A DNA stretch of 64,000 bases from contig RDEW01000035.1 of assembly GCA_011109175.1 (NCBI GenBank), positions 288,069 through 352,068 of the forward strand, written 5' to 3'. The notes under the pieces were generated by a model, which worked only from the letters and a program-made list of their open reading frames with translations, was not told the DNA's origin and searched no databases. Position 1 is the first letter of the stretch. Each line of letters begins with the position of its first letter. The translations under genes were made by a program, and so were the position numbers. This document shows, one piece after another, positions 11,113 to 20,638 of this stretch. This stretch comes from Dicyema japonicum (lineage: Eukaryota > Dicyemida > Rhombozoa > Dicyemidae).

Positions 11113-11510
11113 TCAAAATTTGCAGAGTTCACAATTTCGAATGAATTTTCTGATAATCTCATTCTTTAAAGTGAAGTATCTTTGTCGACATTCATACTCA
11201 ATTTTATTGACTCCTCCGTGTGAAAACTCGTGCAACGATTTCGCAACATATTCCATTTCGGTTTCATTATCCAGGAATATGACTAACTTGAAATCAGTTG
11301 ATTTAAGATACAGTCTAAAATTATTGTAAATTTACAATACCTGTCATTGATAATGGAAAAATTCTCTATCTTCTTTACAAGCCTATATTTTCGGTGCCTC
11401 GGAAGATTTTCGGGAAATTTATCATGCAAAGCATCTTTTAAAGTCTGATATTCAACGCAATCTTTCGCAAAACCCTTGTAAGAAGCCATTGCAACAAAAC
11501 AATCTTCCAT
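11113..11510 (-). CDS. Truncated gene with integrase-type HHCC zinc finger; 26-nt intron
   Basis: Exon 1 (11510-11341) encodes about 56 residues ending KIENFSIIND. Removing 11340-11315 (26 nt, GTATTG...TTTTAG) joins it in phase to exon 2 (11314-11113). Exon 2 reads LYLKSTDFKLVIFLDN, then SLHEFSHGGVNKIEYECR and RKFIRNCELCKF, then a stop. The HEFSH and CELC pairs form the H-x3-H...C-x2-C finger of retroviral/Gypsy-type integrases, as in GIN1- and KRBA2-like proteins. It recognises DNA ends in active integrases. The frame stops exactly where the LINE fragment begins, so the catalytic core is missing. An upstream hydrophobic in-frame extension exists to 11570; I chose the ATG at 11510. Confidence 0.62.
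11315..11340 (-). other. 26-nt GT-AG intron
   Basis: On the minus strand the sequence between exon halves begins GTATTG and ends AATTTTAG. Its inner part is palindromic (ATTGTAAATTTACAAT). Without its removal the integrase homology is interrupted by a frameshift; with it the domain is continuous. Confidence 0.6.
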
Positions 11511-11512
11511 GC

Positions 11513-11720
11513 TATAAATCACGTAGAAATCTAGGTTTACCGCTATAAAAAATAAAATCTTTATAATCATAATATTTATGAATAAAAAACTAATTTAACA
11601 GGATTAAATCACGATATAAATCGGATATACAAAATTAGATGTCGGATAATCAAAAAACCTTTTCAAGGTCGAAAAAATGTAACAGGCTGCCCATGCTTTA
11701 CGCGCCGCCCATGTGACATA
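11513..11720. other. AT-rich spacer
   Basis: Nothing recognisable between the integrase-like fragment and repeat copy B. Confidence 0.4.
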
Positions 11721-12507
11721 TTACCCTAACAGTTAGAATGTCATACACGAACAGAGGTTTTTTCCTATGCTCTGCCATTCTTTTTCTTCTTCCAATCAAT
11801 GTGACGTCATGTGATCCATCTGTCTCAGGAGGAGTTCAAGATGGTATCAAAAAGGACTATTCGCCTCATCTTAGTCCATTGAATAATTTCATAACTCAGT
11901 GTTTCACTGGGCGTCATCCGAGAGAAGTAGATGACACCACAGGAGAAAAGAAACAGATAAAAAGAAAAGAAACTTCTACCGACTAGCCAGTGGGGGAATC
12001 GAACACAGGACAAATTGCTATGTAAGTAAGTCCAAACCACTAAGAATATAAATCAACAAGTAAGGTCAACCAAACTATAAATTTAATAACTTATAATTAG
12101 TTAATTCGGCTTCAGTATTTTACTTAAATTATTTTCATTCTTCTTTAGTTTACTACCAATATCATTAATGGTACAATCCATCAATCTCTTATACTCCCTC
12201 ATATTATTCACTTCTACAAACTCATTTATTATATACTTCATCTCTGCTATTCTAACTCTATCTTAACTTATTTCTCCTATTAAAACTGAATTTTCACATT
12301 CTTTAACTTTTATTTTCTTCTCGTACTTTGTCTTTTATTATTATTATTAGTTTTACTAGCAAAAAGTCGCTTTTTAACATTTGAAGCTGTTGTTCTCTGT
12401 TAAATGATGCTTTGGCGTTCTCAAATTCTTCTTCAAGTTCTTTGTACTTATTTTTGGTTGTTGTCATCTATCACTTATACTCATTACCAATCTATTTACA
12501 AGATCTT
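11721..12507 (-). repeat. 0.78-kb composite repeat, copy B
   Basis: Second copy of the block at 6289-7066, same orientation, with matching start and end points. It carries the same GACGTCATGTGATCC segment, the tRNA-like B box (here CCTGTGTTCGATTCC, one base off copy A), the ATT triplet run and the coiled-coil segment (12507-12120). Differences are scattered substitutions and small indels, which suggests an old duplication or two insertions of one repeat. Confidence 0.8.
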
Positions 12508-12730
12508 AGCACTATCAAGTTCGTTGAAACACTTGGTCGACTAGATCAAGTGGATCAAGAATAACTTTGTTACTGTTATGTCGAGCCTCCGCGTCGAGAG
12601 CATAGTTCCAGCTTATCAAGCATTTGTTAGCAGACTGAGTCGCTGATTGAATGCTTCTGTTTTTGAAAGAAAGAATGATATCGTCTGCATAGGAAAGGAT
12701 TATGCAGTTTTCATTACAGGTTTGTGGCAT
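12508..12730 (-). pseudogene. LINE reverse transcriptase palm fragment with intact YADD
   Basis: The minus-strand frame 12730-12515 reads IILSYADDIILSFKNRSIQS and NKCLISWNYALD. This is the catalytic YADD box with the usual residues after it (WNYAL, where I-like LINEs have W...L). Only about 70 codons remain. The two edges coincide with repeat copy B on one side and the 3' end of another LINE on the other, so it is a fragment trapped between insertions. Confidence 0.75.
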
Positions 12731-12734
12731 GTCG

Positions 12735-14100
12735 TTTATTTTTATTTTACTTTATTGAACCAAAAAACCACCGTCATATCCAAAATATACAAATTCAAGT
12801 GATCCCAGCCTCCCTTAACAGTCTCCGCATCATTTCTTGGCCTTCCGACTGCGTTCCTGCGCATTTCCGATATGGACGGTGTCCGCATTCCAGAGTCCTT
12901 CGCAGAGGCACTGTTCCAGTCGCCTCTATCACATTTTCTAGGTTTCTAGGCAGGATTTCTACTCGGGAATATTTCCTTAGTAGGTTTGCTGCCTTCACTT
13001 GAATGTTGCATATCTTGTCCAAATTCGTTGCAGAAAGGTCAGATCCCCAGATATTACATGCATATCCTATTGTAACCTCGATGTACTGTTTGTATATGAC
13101 ATCCAGACCACTCAACTCTTTTATGTCTCTTAGGTTTCTCAAGAACGCCTTCAGGAAGTTGATTTTCCTCGTACAAGTCAATAACATATTTTCGACATGT
13201 TTTGTAAAAGTTAAAGTTTCAAAGGTAACTCCCAGGATTTTCTGGTATTTTTTGCGGGATATTCTTCCCATCAGTGTGACGTCAATCGATACTTTCCCTA
13301 GTCTCTGTTTGTCGTGAATAGGGTCAACACGACTTCTCCAAGCTAGCAGTCATTTGATTTTCCCAAAGCTGTAGAGATTGAAGAGTGGGGTGACAGTGGA
13401 GAGCCTTATGGGACTCAATTTGGAACGTAACGAGATCTTGATTTGATGTGCAAAGTGCCTGTGCTCGTCTTCCATTTAAGAAGTTTCCAAGCCAAAGTTT
13501 CAAGTTCGAATGCATTTTGGTTTCAAATATCTTATTTGTAAGGAGTTTCCTGGGGACTGAGTCGGACGCATTTGTGATGTCCACGGATATAAGTACTGTC
13601 CTCTGATGGGGTTTGGGGGAGTTAAATTTTTCCGCAATGAATTATGTGAGGGTTGTTGTGTTCTAATGGTTACCCCGGAATCCGTGCTGGGTCGAAGGTA
13701 TTGAGATTGAGTCTTGTACTTTTTCTAGAACAAACCTTTAAGGGATCCTTGAGACCGGACCCAGAATGGATATTGGGCGATAGGATTATGGTTCATTTAT
13801 TTGTTAGGTTTTCAAATAGGTTTGATTAGAGACTTCTTCCATATTTCCAGCCTCCAACATCTCTCGAATTATCTTCGAATGCTCCGCCAATAAACCAACA
13901 ACGTTCTTGAAGTGTCTTTTATTTCGCCATAGGAATTCTATCGGAGTGCACTTTTTTAATGCCGATCTGTATTTCTCCGCATGAACCGCCCTCTCTCTGA
14001 ATGGGTTTCCTATCTCCTTGCACATACGTAGGAAGCCCTGGCCATTTCTCAAGGGGATGGATGGTGTCTGATTGCATATGCTGCATGAGGGCAAAGCTCC
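12735..14100 (-). pseudogene. I/Jockey-like LINE, reverse transcriptase to 3' end
   Basis: Read on the minus strand from 14100, a linker (KYRSALKKCTPIEFLWRNK) leads to YRPISILGPVSRI and QHGFRGNH. Next come LISVDITNASDSVPRKLL (family DITNAFDSV) and a damaged G-x-P-L-SP box. The last frame (13271-12795) carries the connection domain (KINFLKAFLRNL, YACNIWGSDL) to the natural C-terminus LLREAGIT. The 3' end (TTGATCACTTG...GACGGTGGTTTTTTGG...AATAAA) is shared with copies at 43.9, 45.3 and 49.1 kb. Stops and shifts abound. The YADD region itself is deleted. Confidence 0.85.
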
Positions 14101-14167
14101 CAGTTTATTTAAATAATTAAAAGAGCAAATTAAAATAAATTTTAAATTATTCGCGTAACTCTGAATC

Positions 14168-16207
14168 ATTTAGATCAGGGGTTCTCAACCTGGGGTCGAT
14201 TCGACCCTCAGGGGTCTAAAATCAATCCAGATCGATCGTAAGGGGGTCGAAAATAAATTTAATATATTTAATCTTTTTCATTTTAAATTAAGTTAGTTTA
14301 TTTTTAAAGTGGTAAACCTTTGTTCTTTAAAATTTTTAAAATTACCATGCATGTTTTTGTTCGTGTATGAGTCGTCCTTCTACATTAAAAATTCGTCAAT
14401 ATAAAAATGAATATTTGGAATTTGGATTTATAAAATTTTTTTTGATAATAGACCATATTGCTTACTGTGTAACAAGTTATCAAATGATGCAATGAAACCG
14501 TCCAAATTGTTGGATCATCTTAGGAGTAAACATTCGGATAAAAAAGATAAACCATTAGAGTATTTTGAAGAATTAAAGGATTCTTTTCGTAAACAAAAAA
14601 CGATTGACAGTTTTTACAAATAGTATTGAAAGAAACAAAAAATACTATTTTTTTCGCTTCAAATTGACGAAAGTCATACATGTGACAACCAATAAATTCT
14701 AATGGGATATGTCAGGTTAATCTTATTAGAAGCTTACCTTTTAAGATATTTTGACGATCATGCTATTCCTACAGAAGCTTTATTATTCGTCAAATATTTG
14801 GAAACTGATATGACTGGATTTTCTATTTTTTCCGTAGTCAAATTATTTTTGGATGACAAGAAGATTCCATATGAAAATTTGGTTTCTTGTGCCACAGATG
14901 GTGAATGTCTATGGTTGGAAAATATAAAGGATTTGCGCATATTTGACAAAAATATGTCCAAATGTGATTCATATACATTGCGTCCTACATATACAACATT
15001 TGGTTTCAAAAGCTCTTTCGCCAATTCTACATGAAACGTTAAATATAGTTATTAAAACCATAAACAAAATTAAAGCAAACAGCAAGTATGACCGTCTTTT
15101 TAGAAAATTTTGCTATGAGGCTAAAGAAACATATGTCCGTCTTGTGCTTCACACTGAGGTTATAGTTTCCAATTTTATTTTATAGGTACGATGGTTATCA
15201 AAGGGAAATGCATTAGAACGATTTTCAATATTATTTGACACAATCGTAAATTTTCTTACTTCTGGGTGATAAAACTTTAGCAGATTTAATTGTATCGAAA
15301 AAGAAAGAAATTGTTTATTTGACTTGGATTTTTGGAAAATTTAATGAAGTTTCATTAGAACTTCAGGGAAAGTATGTGACGTTAATAGATTGTAAAAGAA
15401 TTATTCAAATATTTATCGAAAAAATTAAGTTATATAAATATAACTTGGAAAAAAGAAATTATTATAACATTCCCGAATTCCACTCAATTGGTCAAACATT
15501 TGATAATGAAGATATTAACAACTTTTTGCAACATTTATTACGTGTAGAAAAAGATTTGATTCTTCGATTCCAAGATATTCTTGAATTTGAAATTTCATTT
15601 TAAATGTTTAATCTGTTTTTGTCAAAGCCAGAAGAACAAAAAGAAAATATTAAAGAGGAATTAATTATGTTAAAATTCAATCCAGAATTAAAACTATTTT
15701 AGAATGATTCACAATCACCTGCTATTTTTTGGCAAAATATGAAAGTGAAGGAGAGTTATCCAAAATTGTGGACATAAATAGCACAATTGCTACTCTATTT
15801 TCCGACATCATACTGTGTTGAATGCGGATTTAGCATTCTACATCGAATTGTAAATAAAGAACAAAACAGATTGGAAGTGTCCATTAGAGGAGATATTCGT
15901 TTAAAAATAACACAAATAGATCCAGATATCGAATCTTTGGTCAAAAAACATCAGTCACAGGGATCCCATTGGTATTTAATTTTTTTATTATAGATTTATG
16001 CTAAGATACCAACTTAACATCGAGTATATACTTTTTTTGTTTGATTTGATTATTAACAATGAATTCATTTTAGATAGTTAACTAATTTTACTTAAAATTA
16101 TCTGTTCAAAATAAAAAAGTTTTAAGGGGTCGATTAAATATTAGGGGGGTCGAAAAAAAAGTCATGGGGTCGACGAGTAAAAAAAGGTTGAGAACCCTGA
16201 TTTAGAT
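14168..16207. mobile_element. Complete hAT transposon with 8-bp target duplications
   Basis: The element spans 14176-16199 (2024 bp) and is flanked on both sides by the 8-bp duplication ATTTAGAT (14168-14175 and 16200-16207). Terminal inverted repeats are CAGGGGTTCTCAACCT on the left and, as reverse complement, CAGGGTTCTCAACCT on the right (one G lost). Subterminal GGGGTCGA boxes recur at both ends. This terminus and duplication length are diagnostic of the hAT superfamily, ZBED5/Charlie-like branch. A 5'-truncated relative ends at 38511. The inside holds a dead transposase. Confidence 0.95.
14430..15995 (+). pseudogene. hAT (ZBED5/SCAND3-like) transposase, inactivated
   Basis: A BED-type zinc finger is readable at 14455-14570: CLLCNK...LLDHLRSKHSDK, i.e. 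C-x2-C, H-x4-H. The catalytic region begins near 14700 with stops. From 14943 comes IHCVLHIQHLVSKAL and IVIKTINKIKANS, then LVLHTEVRWLSKGNALERF, the hallmark block of this branch (HTEVRWLSRG). Helical insertion sequence follows (15319-15600). The C-terminal dimerisation region (15781-15993, LLYFPTSYCVECGFS) ends at GSHWYL. At least five stops or frameshifts interrupt it. The DDE motifs were not individually assigned. Confidence 0.88.
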
Positions 16208-16323
16208 GGTTGATGTTGGCCATAAAACTGGTTTAGTTGACCCCCTCAAAATTATACTTTAACAGAAGAATTAGCAAATTTAGGCCAAAAAACAACGAAG
16301 TGGAACTATAAATAAAGAAATAG

Positions 16324-16535
16324 ATGTTTCTGTGCGATCCCGACAAATTTGAAATTCTGAGATATGTAGGCGAATGTTTGAAAATATAATTATTCCAACA
16401 GGTAAATCTGATGACGTGGACACCTCTGTAAGGTTATTATCAAAAAGCTCCGTACCGACTACCGGGAAGGGCTTCTATTACGTTTCTCCAGGTACAGAAA
16501 TAAGATGTAATATTTTTCTAAAATTCAAGGATTGA
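16324..16535 (+). CDS. Candidate small gene with a 26-nt intron, function unknown
   Basis: Exon 1 (16324-16375) starts MFLCDPDKFEILRYVGE. Removing 16376-16401 (26 nt, GTTTGA...CAACAG) joins it in phase to exon 2 (16402-16535), which reads SDDVDTSVRLLSK and GKGFYYVSPGTEIRC and stops at 16535. The joined frame is 61 codons. I recognise no family. Intron length fits the other loci, but a chance match cannot be excluded, and two other short introns could be drawn in exon 2. The product may be one exon of a larger gene. Confidence 0.33.
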
Positions 16536-17689
16536 CTCCGTAATTCGAAGATTTAAGGATAATTCTGGGGGTTTTGCATAATAATTTGCAGAAACTCTTC
16601 ACAACATCATGTTTGGGGACAAAATTATAACACACGTTCCCTCCACAGCTATCAGGTCATACCTCTTAATCATTAGACGATCTACACCGTTTCCTGATAC
16701 TGTTTTCAGATCGGAACGACCCATATAGGGCCTTGCACTATAACCTTCCCGGATGAGATAGTACGACATTACTGAATTAGTAAGAATACGACTGAGGCGT
16801 GTGACACAAACGGACTTAGTTAACATAACGTTCAATGGTCTGTGAAAGTGCTTTAATAAAATACACTGATTCCTACGTCAGATTAGTCCCTGAACTTATG
16901 TAACAAACGCTCACTTGATCAGCAATTCGGCTATTGGCTGGTAAATGAAGCATATAACTGTTTGTGTTTCTCTGATTAACCAAGGTGATGAGAATTTATA
17001 ATTAGAAGAGAAGCAATGTGAGTATTTGATCGCTTGAGGGGTTGAGAATTGTTCGTGTTAAAGGATGTCCAAACGAGAAAGAAAGACCAAGTCCTTAACC
17101 CACGTGGATATTTGAAGGAGGTACTTGTTAAGAATGAATCTCCATTGAGAAACAATGTCGACCACTAGCAAATTCTTCAAGGAATAATAGTCACGTGGAT
17201 GATGAAGCTTATGGCTTATCACAGGAAGCATTTACGACTCGCTCCAGCAAATTGATGATTTTGTGAACTACCTACGAGACTGAGAGCTCTGAAACTGTTA
17301 TTTCTGCGAAACCGTACAAACCGATAGCGTGAAGCAAAGAATTCTGAAAAAGTTTTTGAAGCTGAGATCCGTGAAACTGGAGATTTTTGAAAATTGGAGA
17401 ATCCTAGGGTCAAGTCTAAAAAAGACGAACTAACTGACGGATCTGTCACTTAAAGGAAGAAATCGATTGATACAATAAAAGGAGACTCAGGGGAGCTGAA
17501 AAGTCTAGAAAACGGAAAAAATTAGTAAATTTGTCAACTTAAACGAGCAGTGGATGATTCACTCACTGAGAAAGGGAATAAAGAGTGTTCACAGAAAAAT
17601 AAAAAAATCCCCACGTTTATGTATCATTTACTGAACCTCCTAGAGGATGAGACTATCTATGGTATTTCTTATTAACTGTTAACACTCTT
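16536..17689. other. Unassigned; one minus-strand open frame
   Basis: A 78-codon minus frame (16835-16599) ends near a run reading VDRLMIKRYDLIAVEG; no family is recognised. The rest to 17690 has many short frames and no clear repeat or motif. Confidence 0.3.
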
Positions 17690-18180
17690 ACGGAAATATT
17701 TTCGTGAAGAGTGGCTTATGTTCAAAGCTGAACCACGTGACTACACGTTTGACACGACTCGACTCAACGCATTAGTGGTCTTTTGACCATACTTTCGTGA
17801 AGTAGTGGATTTTGGCTGAAGGCTTGACTAGAAATCACGGAATAACACGTAGTAAGTAGTGGCTTTTGGCTTAGAGCTTAACTTGAAATCACCCGATAAA
17901 CCGTGGAAATTATCGTCTTTGCTCAAATTTGATTGGAAATTCTTGGATCCACGTGGAAGCAGTTGTTTATGTCTCGAAGCTTCTGGACCGACTTGACACT
18001 ACGTTTGGACACTACTCGCTATTAACTCACACTTTAGTGGTCTCCCGGACCATATTTTCGTGAAGTAATGGTTTGTGTGTCAAGGCTTGACTGGAAATCA
18101 TCTATAACAAGTGTGAAGTAGTGGCTTATTGCTCAACGCTTCATTTACCCGCGTTACTTCACTTTTAAACTCTACTGACT
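17690..18180. repeat. Degenerate tandem repeat array
   Basis: A higher-order unit of about 263 bp occurs twice: AGTGGTCTTTTGACCATA near 17772 and AGTGGTCTCCCGGACCATA near 18035, each followed by TTTCGTGAAGTA. Inside are shorter units built on GTAGTGGCTTTTGGCT followed by GCTTGACT and GAAATCA, near 17812, 17854, 18066 and 18119, with spacings of about 40-55 bp. Copies differ at many positions. It lies directly downstream of the minus-strand gene at 18251 and is not coding. Confidence 0.65.
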
Positions 18181-18250
18181 ATTGATCAACTCCTTACTGG
18201 AGTCTCCTGACTTACTCAAAACAACAAAATTCGTATCAAAGCGAAGTGAC

Positions 18251-19358
18251 TTACAAACCGGTGTTCTTTATACGAGTTGAAAGGATCATATTCTGCAAAG
18301 GCTCAAAAGTCCCTTTCAGAATATCAGACTTTTGCCACATACAACACTTGAAGTTGTAGCTAGATGAAACCACATGAATTCTTTCATACTCAGTATTCAT
18401 TCTGAACGCATAGAGAGTTCCGTGAAGGTCTCCACTTTTGAGTATGATGAAAGAACGCTTAGTAAATTATCTCAACTTGCTTTCTTCTCTTTTATTGTTA
18501 ACAAATTTGTGCAACTAGACAGAAACTTGTTCAGGAAATGCTTCTCATTGATGGATTTTGGGGAGTAACTCAGACCTTTTAGTCCGACAATATCAACGGG
18601 ATATGTTGATTTCACCTTCTCCGAGTCTTCCACATAAGTAATGTGGGAAATTGTATATATTTGGTCGATTTTGACAAAACTAGTAGTATTGGCCGTCTGT
18701 AAAGTTATCTCTGTATCCGTGAATTCCACAAATAGCATGTTCACGCTTTAAAACGCGGGAAATATCATACAAACTCATTTTCAAAAAGCCTCTTCGAACT
18801 TTGGATAGGAACAACATGACAAATTCAAATTAGCATCCCTCAACCAAAATTCCAGAGTGAAATCTCAGCTTAATAGTAAAAAATACAGCTTCTGTGGTCT
18901 TTTCCAACTTTATCAACCCTTAAAGACGTCTCTGCTCGCTTGAAGGTAAATATTCTTCAACAGGATCCCAATATCAGCCGAATGACGCCATCTTTCAAAA
19001 CATCCGAGAAGTATGGAATGATGCAATACTGAGTAAAGGCAGCCCTGTCTGGCAATCTTGGAGATCAAAAAACGACTGAACTGCGTTTGGGACAACAAAA
19101 ATGAGTTTATACGTTTGATCAGAGTAAGAAGGATGCCAGTATCCAAATGGTCATTTTCAAATATCGAATTAAAGCACATGCATGTCAAATGGAGCACAAA
19201 TTCCATGCGGTCCTTCAAGCCGTAGTCAAATAAAGACAGAAATACAGAGCACGTGTCGTGAAGTTGATTGAAAGTCAAAATATCCTGGAAATTAGTAAGA
19301 ATTCACTTCTGACCTCCCTACTGTCCTTTTTACGCGCCACGTTTAAAATGTGAAGCAT
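18251..19358 (-). CDS. Six-exon micro-intron gene, 316 aa, function not recognised
   Basis: Exons on the minus strand: 19358-19314, 19284-18918, 18863-18821, 18798-18775, 18745-18481, 18457-18251. Intron lengths are 29, 54, 22, 29 and 23 nt. All are GT-AG except the last, a GC-AG intron with donor GCAAGT. Exon lengths sum to 951 nt, an exact multiple of three, ending in TAA. The N-terminal half is helical and leucine-rich (VLHLTCMCFNSIF, LLTLIKRINSFLLS), HEAT-like in look. The C-terminal half looks strand-rich (MLFVEFTDTEITLQ, FIILKSGDLHGTLYAF). No signal peptide or membrane segment. The first intron could instead be 22 nt, and the second 26 nt would break the frame later. I cannot name the family. 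An upstream exon may exist. Confidence 0.6.
18458..18480 (-). other. 23-nt GC-AG intron
   Basis: On the minus strand it starts GCAAGTTGAG and ends TTTACTAAG. The GC donor is followed by the full AAGT consensus and the acceptor is preceded by a TTACTAA branch-like sequence. It joins two long frames in phase 0 (ending IKEKK and starting RSFIILK). Confidence 0.5.
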
Positions 19359-19899
19359 TATTGTACTTTGAAATCTTTCCTTTCAGAAAAAAAGAAACTT
19401 TAAACCACGGAACATTGCAGGAGCTGAATTATAATGTCGTTGGTCCGCTAACCTTTCTCTGGGTCTTTTTAGCCTCTTTTAGGGAAAATCCAGTAAAGAG
19501 CACTTTTATAACAATTTTACTAAATAATCACACAAGTCAAATTCTTCTTCATTCATTTGAAAGTGCTATTTAATCCGTGAAACAACATTTAATTGGCTGA
19601 AGCTTAGATAAATGGCCAATTTTTGCCCCAAATATAACAAAATCAACGATTCTACTCAGAGGCAGCTTATACTAAGTGGGCAGAATAAAGTCAATGAGAG
19701 AAATAAAGTGTACAAGAAAAAAATTAGATATACATTTTCTTCTCAGTCCCCTCTTTTTCTCCCGGGCTGTTCTGTCCCTATAATTTCTTCACAAGGAGTA
19801 TCCACTCGAGATCCGCCAATTTTGATTTCAACACTTTATGGCTAAACTTTCATCGTGATATCAACATTAGATACTGATTTTTCCGTGAACCCGGGATTT
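19359..19899. other. Unassigned; plus-strand frames only
   Basis: A 70-codon plus frame (19361-19573) and a 77-codon plus frame (19612-19845) are open but unrecognised, and lie opposite the upstream flank of the minus-strand gene. Confidence 0.3.
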
Positions 19900-20160
19900 T
19901 AAGTGGCCTGCCAGGATCTAAATGCTGGAAGATCACTTCCTGTTAGAGTGAAAATACTTCTGTGGCCGACCAATGGTTAAACTCCCTATCACACTGAACA
20001 AAGACCTCCAAAGATTGAAGAAATGCCTCTGGACGAGTTGATATCAATTGCGTGTAACCGTGAAGGATGGAAGAGGATACATTATTTGTTGCACATTCTT
20101 AGCTATAACCATTATGACAAGGCGATAAGTGCTTATAACAATAGTTCCCATCAGAGATTG
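19900..20160 (+). pseudogene. RTE-like LINE 3' end
   Basis: Plus-strand fragments read ITLNKDLQRLKKC and LISIACNREGWKRIHYL, then HYDKAISAYNN. The C-R-x-x-W-K/R ending and the RWRLFGH family upstream (lost here) place it with the LINE copies at 22.4 and 23.3 kb. Their 3' ends share ACAAGGCGATAAGTGCT before a TAA-rich tail. Strongly 5'-truncated and frameshifted. Confidence 0.65.
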
Positions 20161-20638
20161 TGAGTTATAGGATAGTCAGAAGTCTGAGGGATCATCAATC
20201 TGGTAATAAACCAATTTGTTTCGAATGAGCATTAAAACGTAGTCTTGGAATGATTCATGAAACGAAAAATATGGATGTCTTTCTATATTAGAGAAATCCC
20301 AAAAATATGACTAATCGAATATGTCACATATCATTACTAATTATGCTAATTAAAATGCCAATGCCTTTCAACATTAGATAAATCCCAAAAAATATGGGTT
20401 AATGACTTTCTATAGTGTTTCCCTCCTAGAGAGGAGATCTCCTTCGACCTCAGCTTTCCGGACAATGCACTTTGGATCAGTCGGCATACAAAAATATTAC
20501 TCCTTTCGACACTTTCTATGACTTTTGAGAGGGAGAAATTTTATATTAATATAATAATAATAAATTTTATAAATTAATTTTAATTAAAAAATTTTAAATA
20601 AATCTGAATTAAAAATAGCTTGCCTTTGGATTGACAGA
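20161..20638. other. Spacer upstream of the Cdc37-like gene
   Basis: A segment naming ATGAAACGAAAAATATGG-like words is repeated loosely (20260-20300, 20370-20410). No exon for the missing Cdc37 N-terminus was found here. The last 100 bases are very AT-rich. Confidence 0.35.

Noticed and set aside
17690-18180. CRISPR-like array
   Set aside because: Repeats are degenerate and unevenly spaced, with no constant repeat plus unique spacers, and the genome is eukaryotic.
20161-20638. Upstream exon for the Cdc37 N-terminal domain
   Set aside because: No segment with the N-terminal Cdc37 pattern in any frame on either strand.
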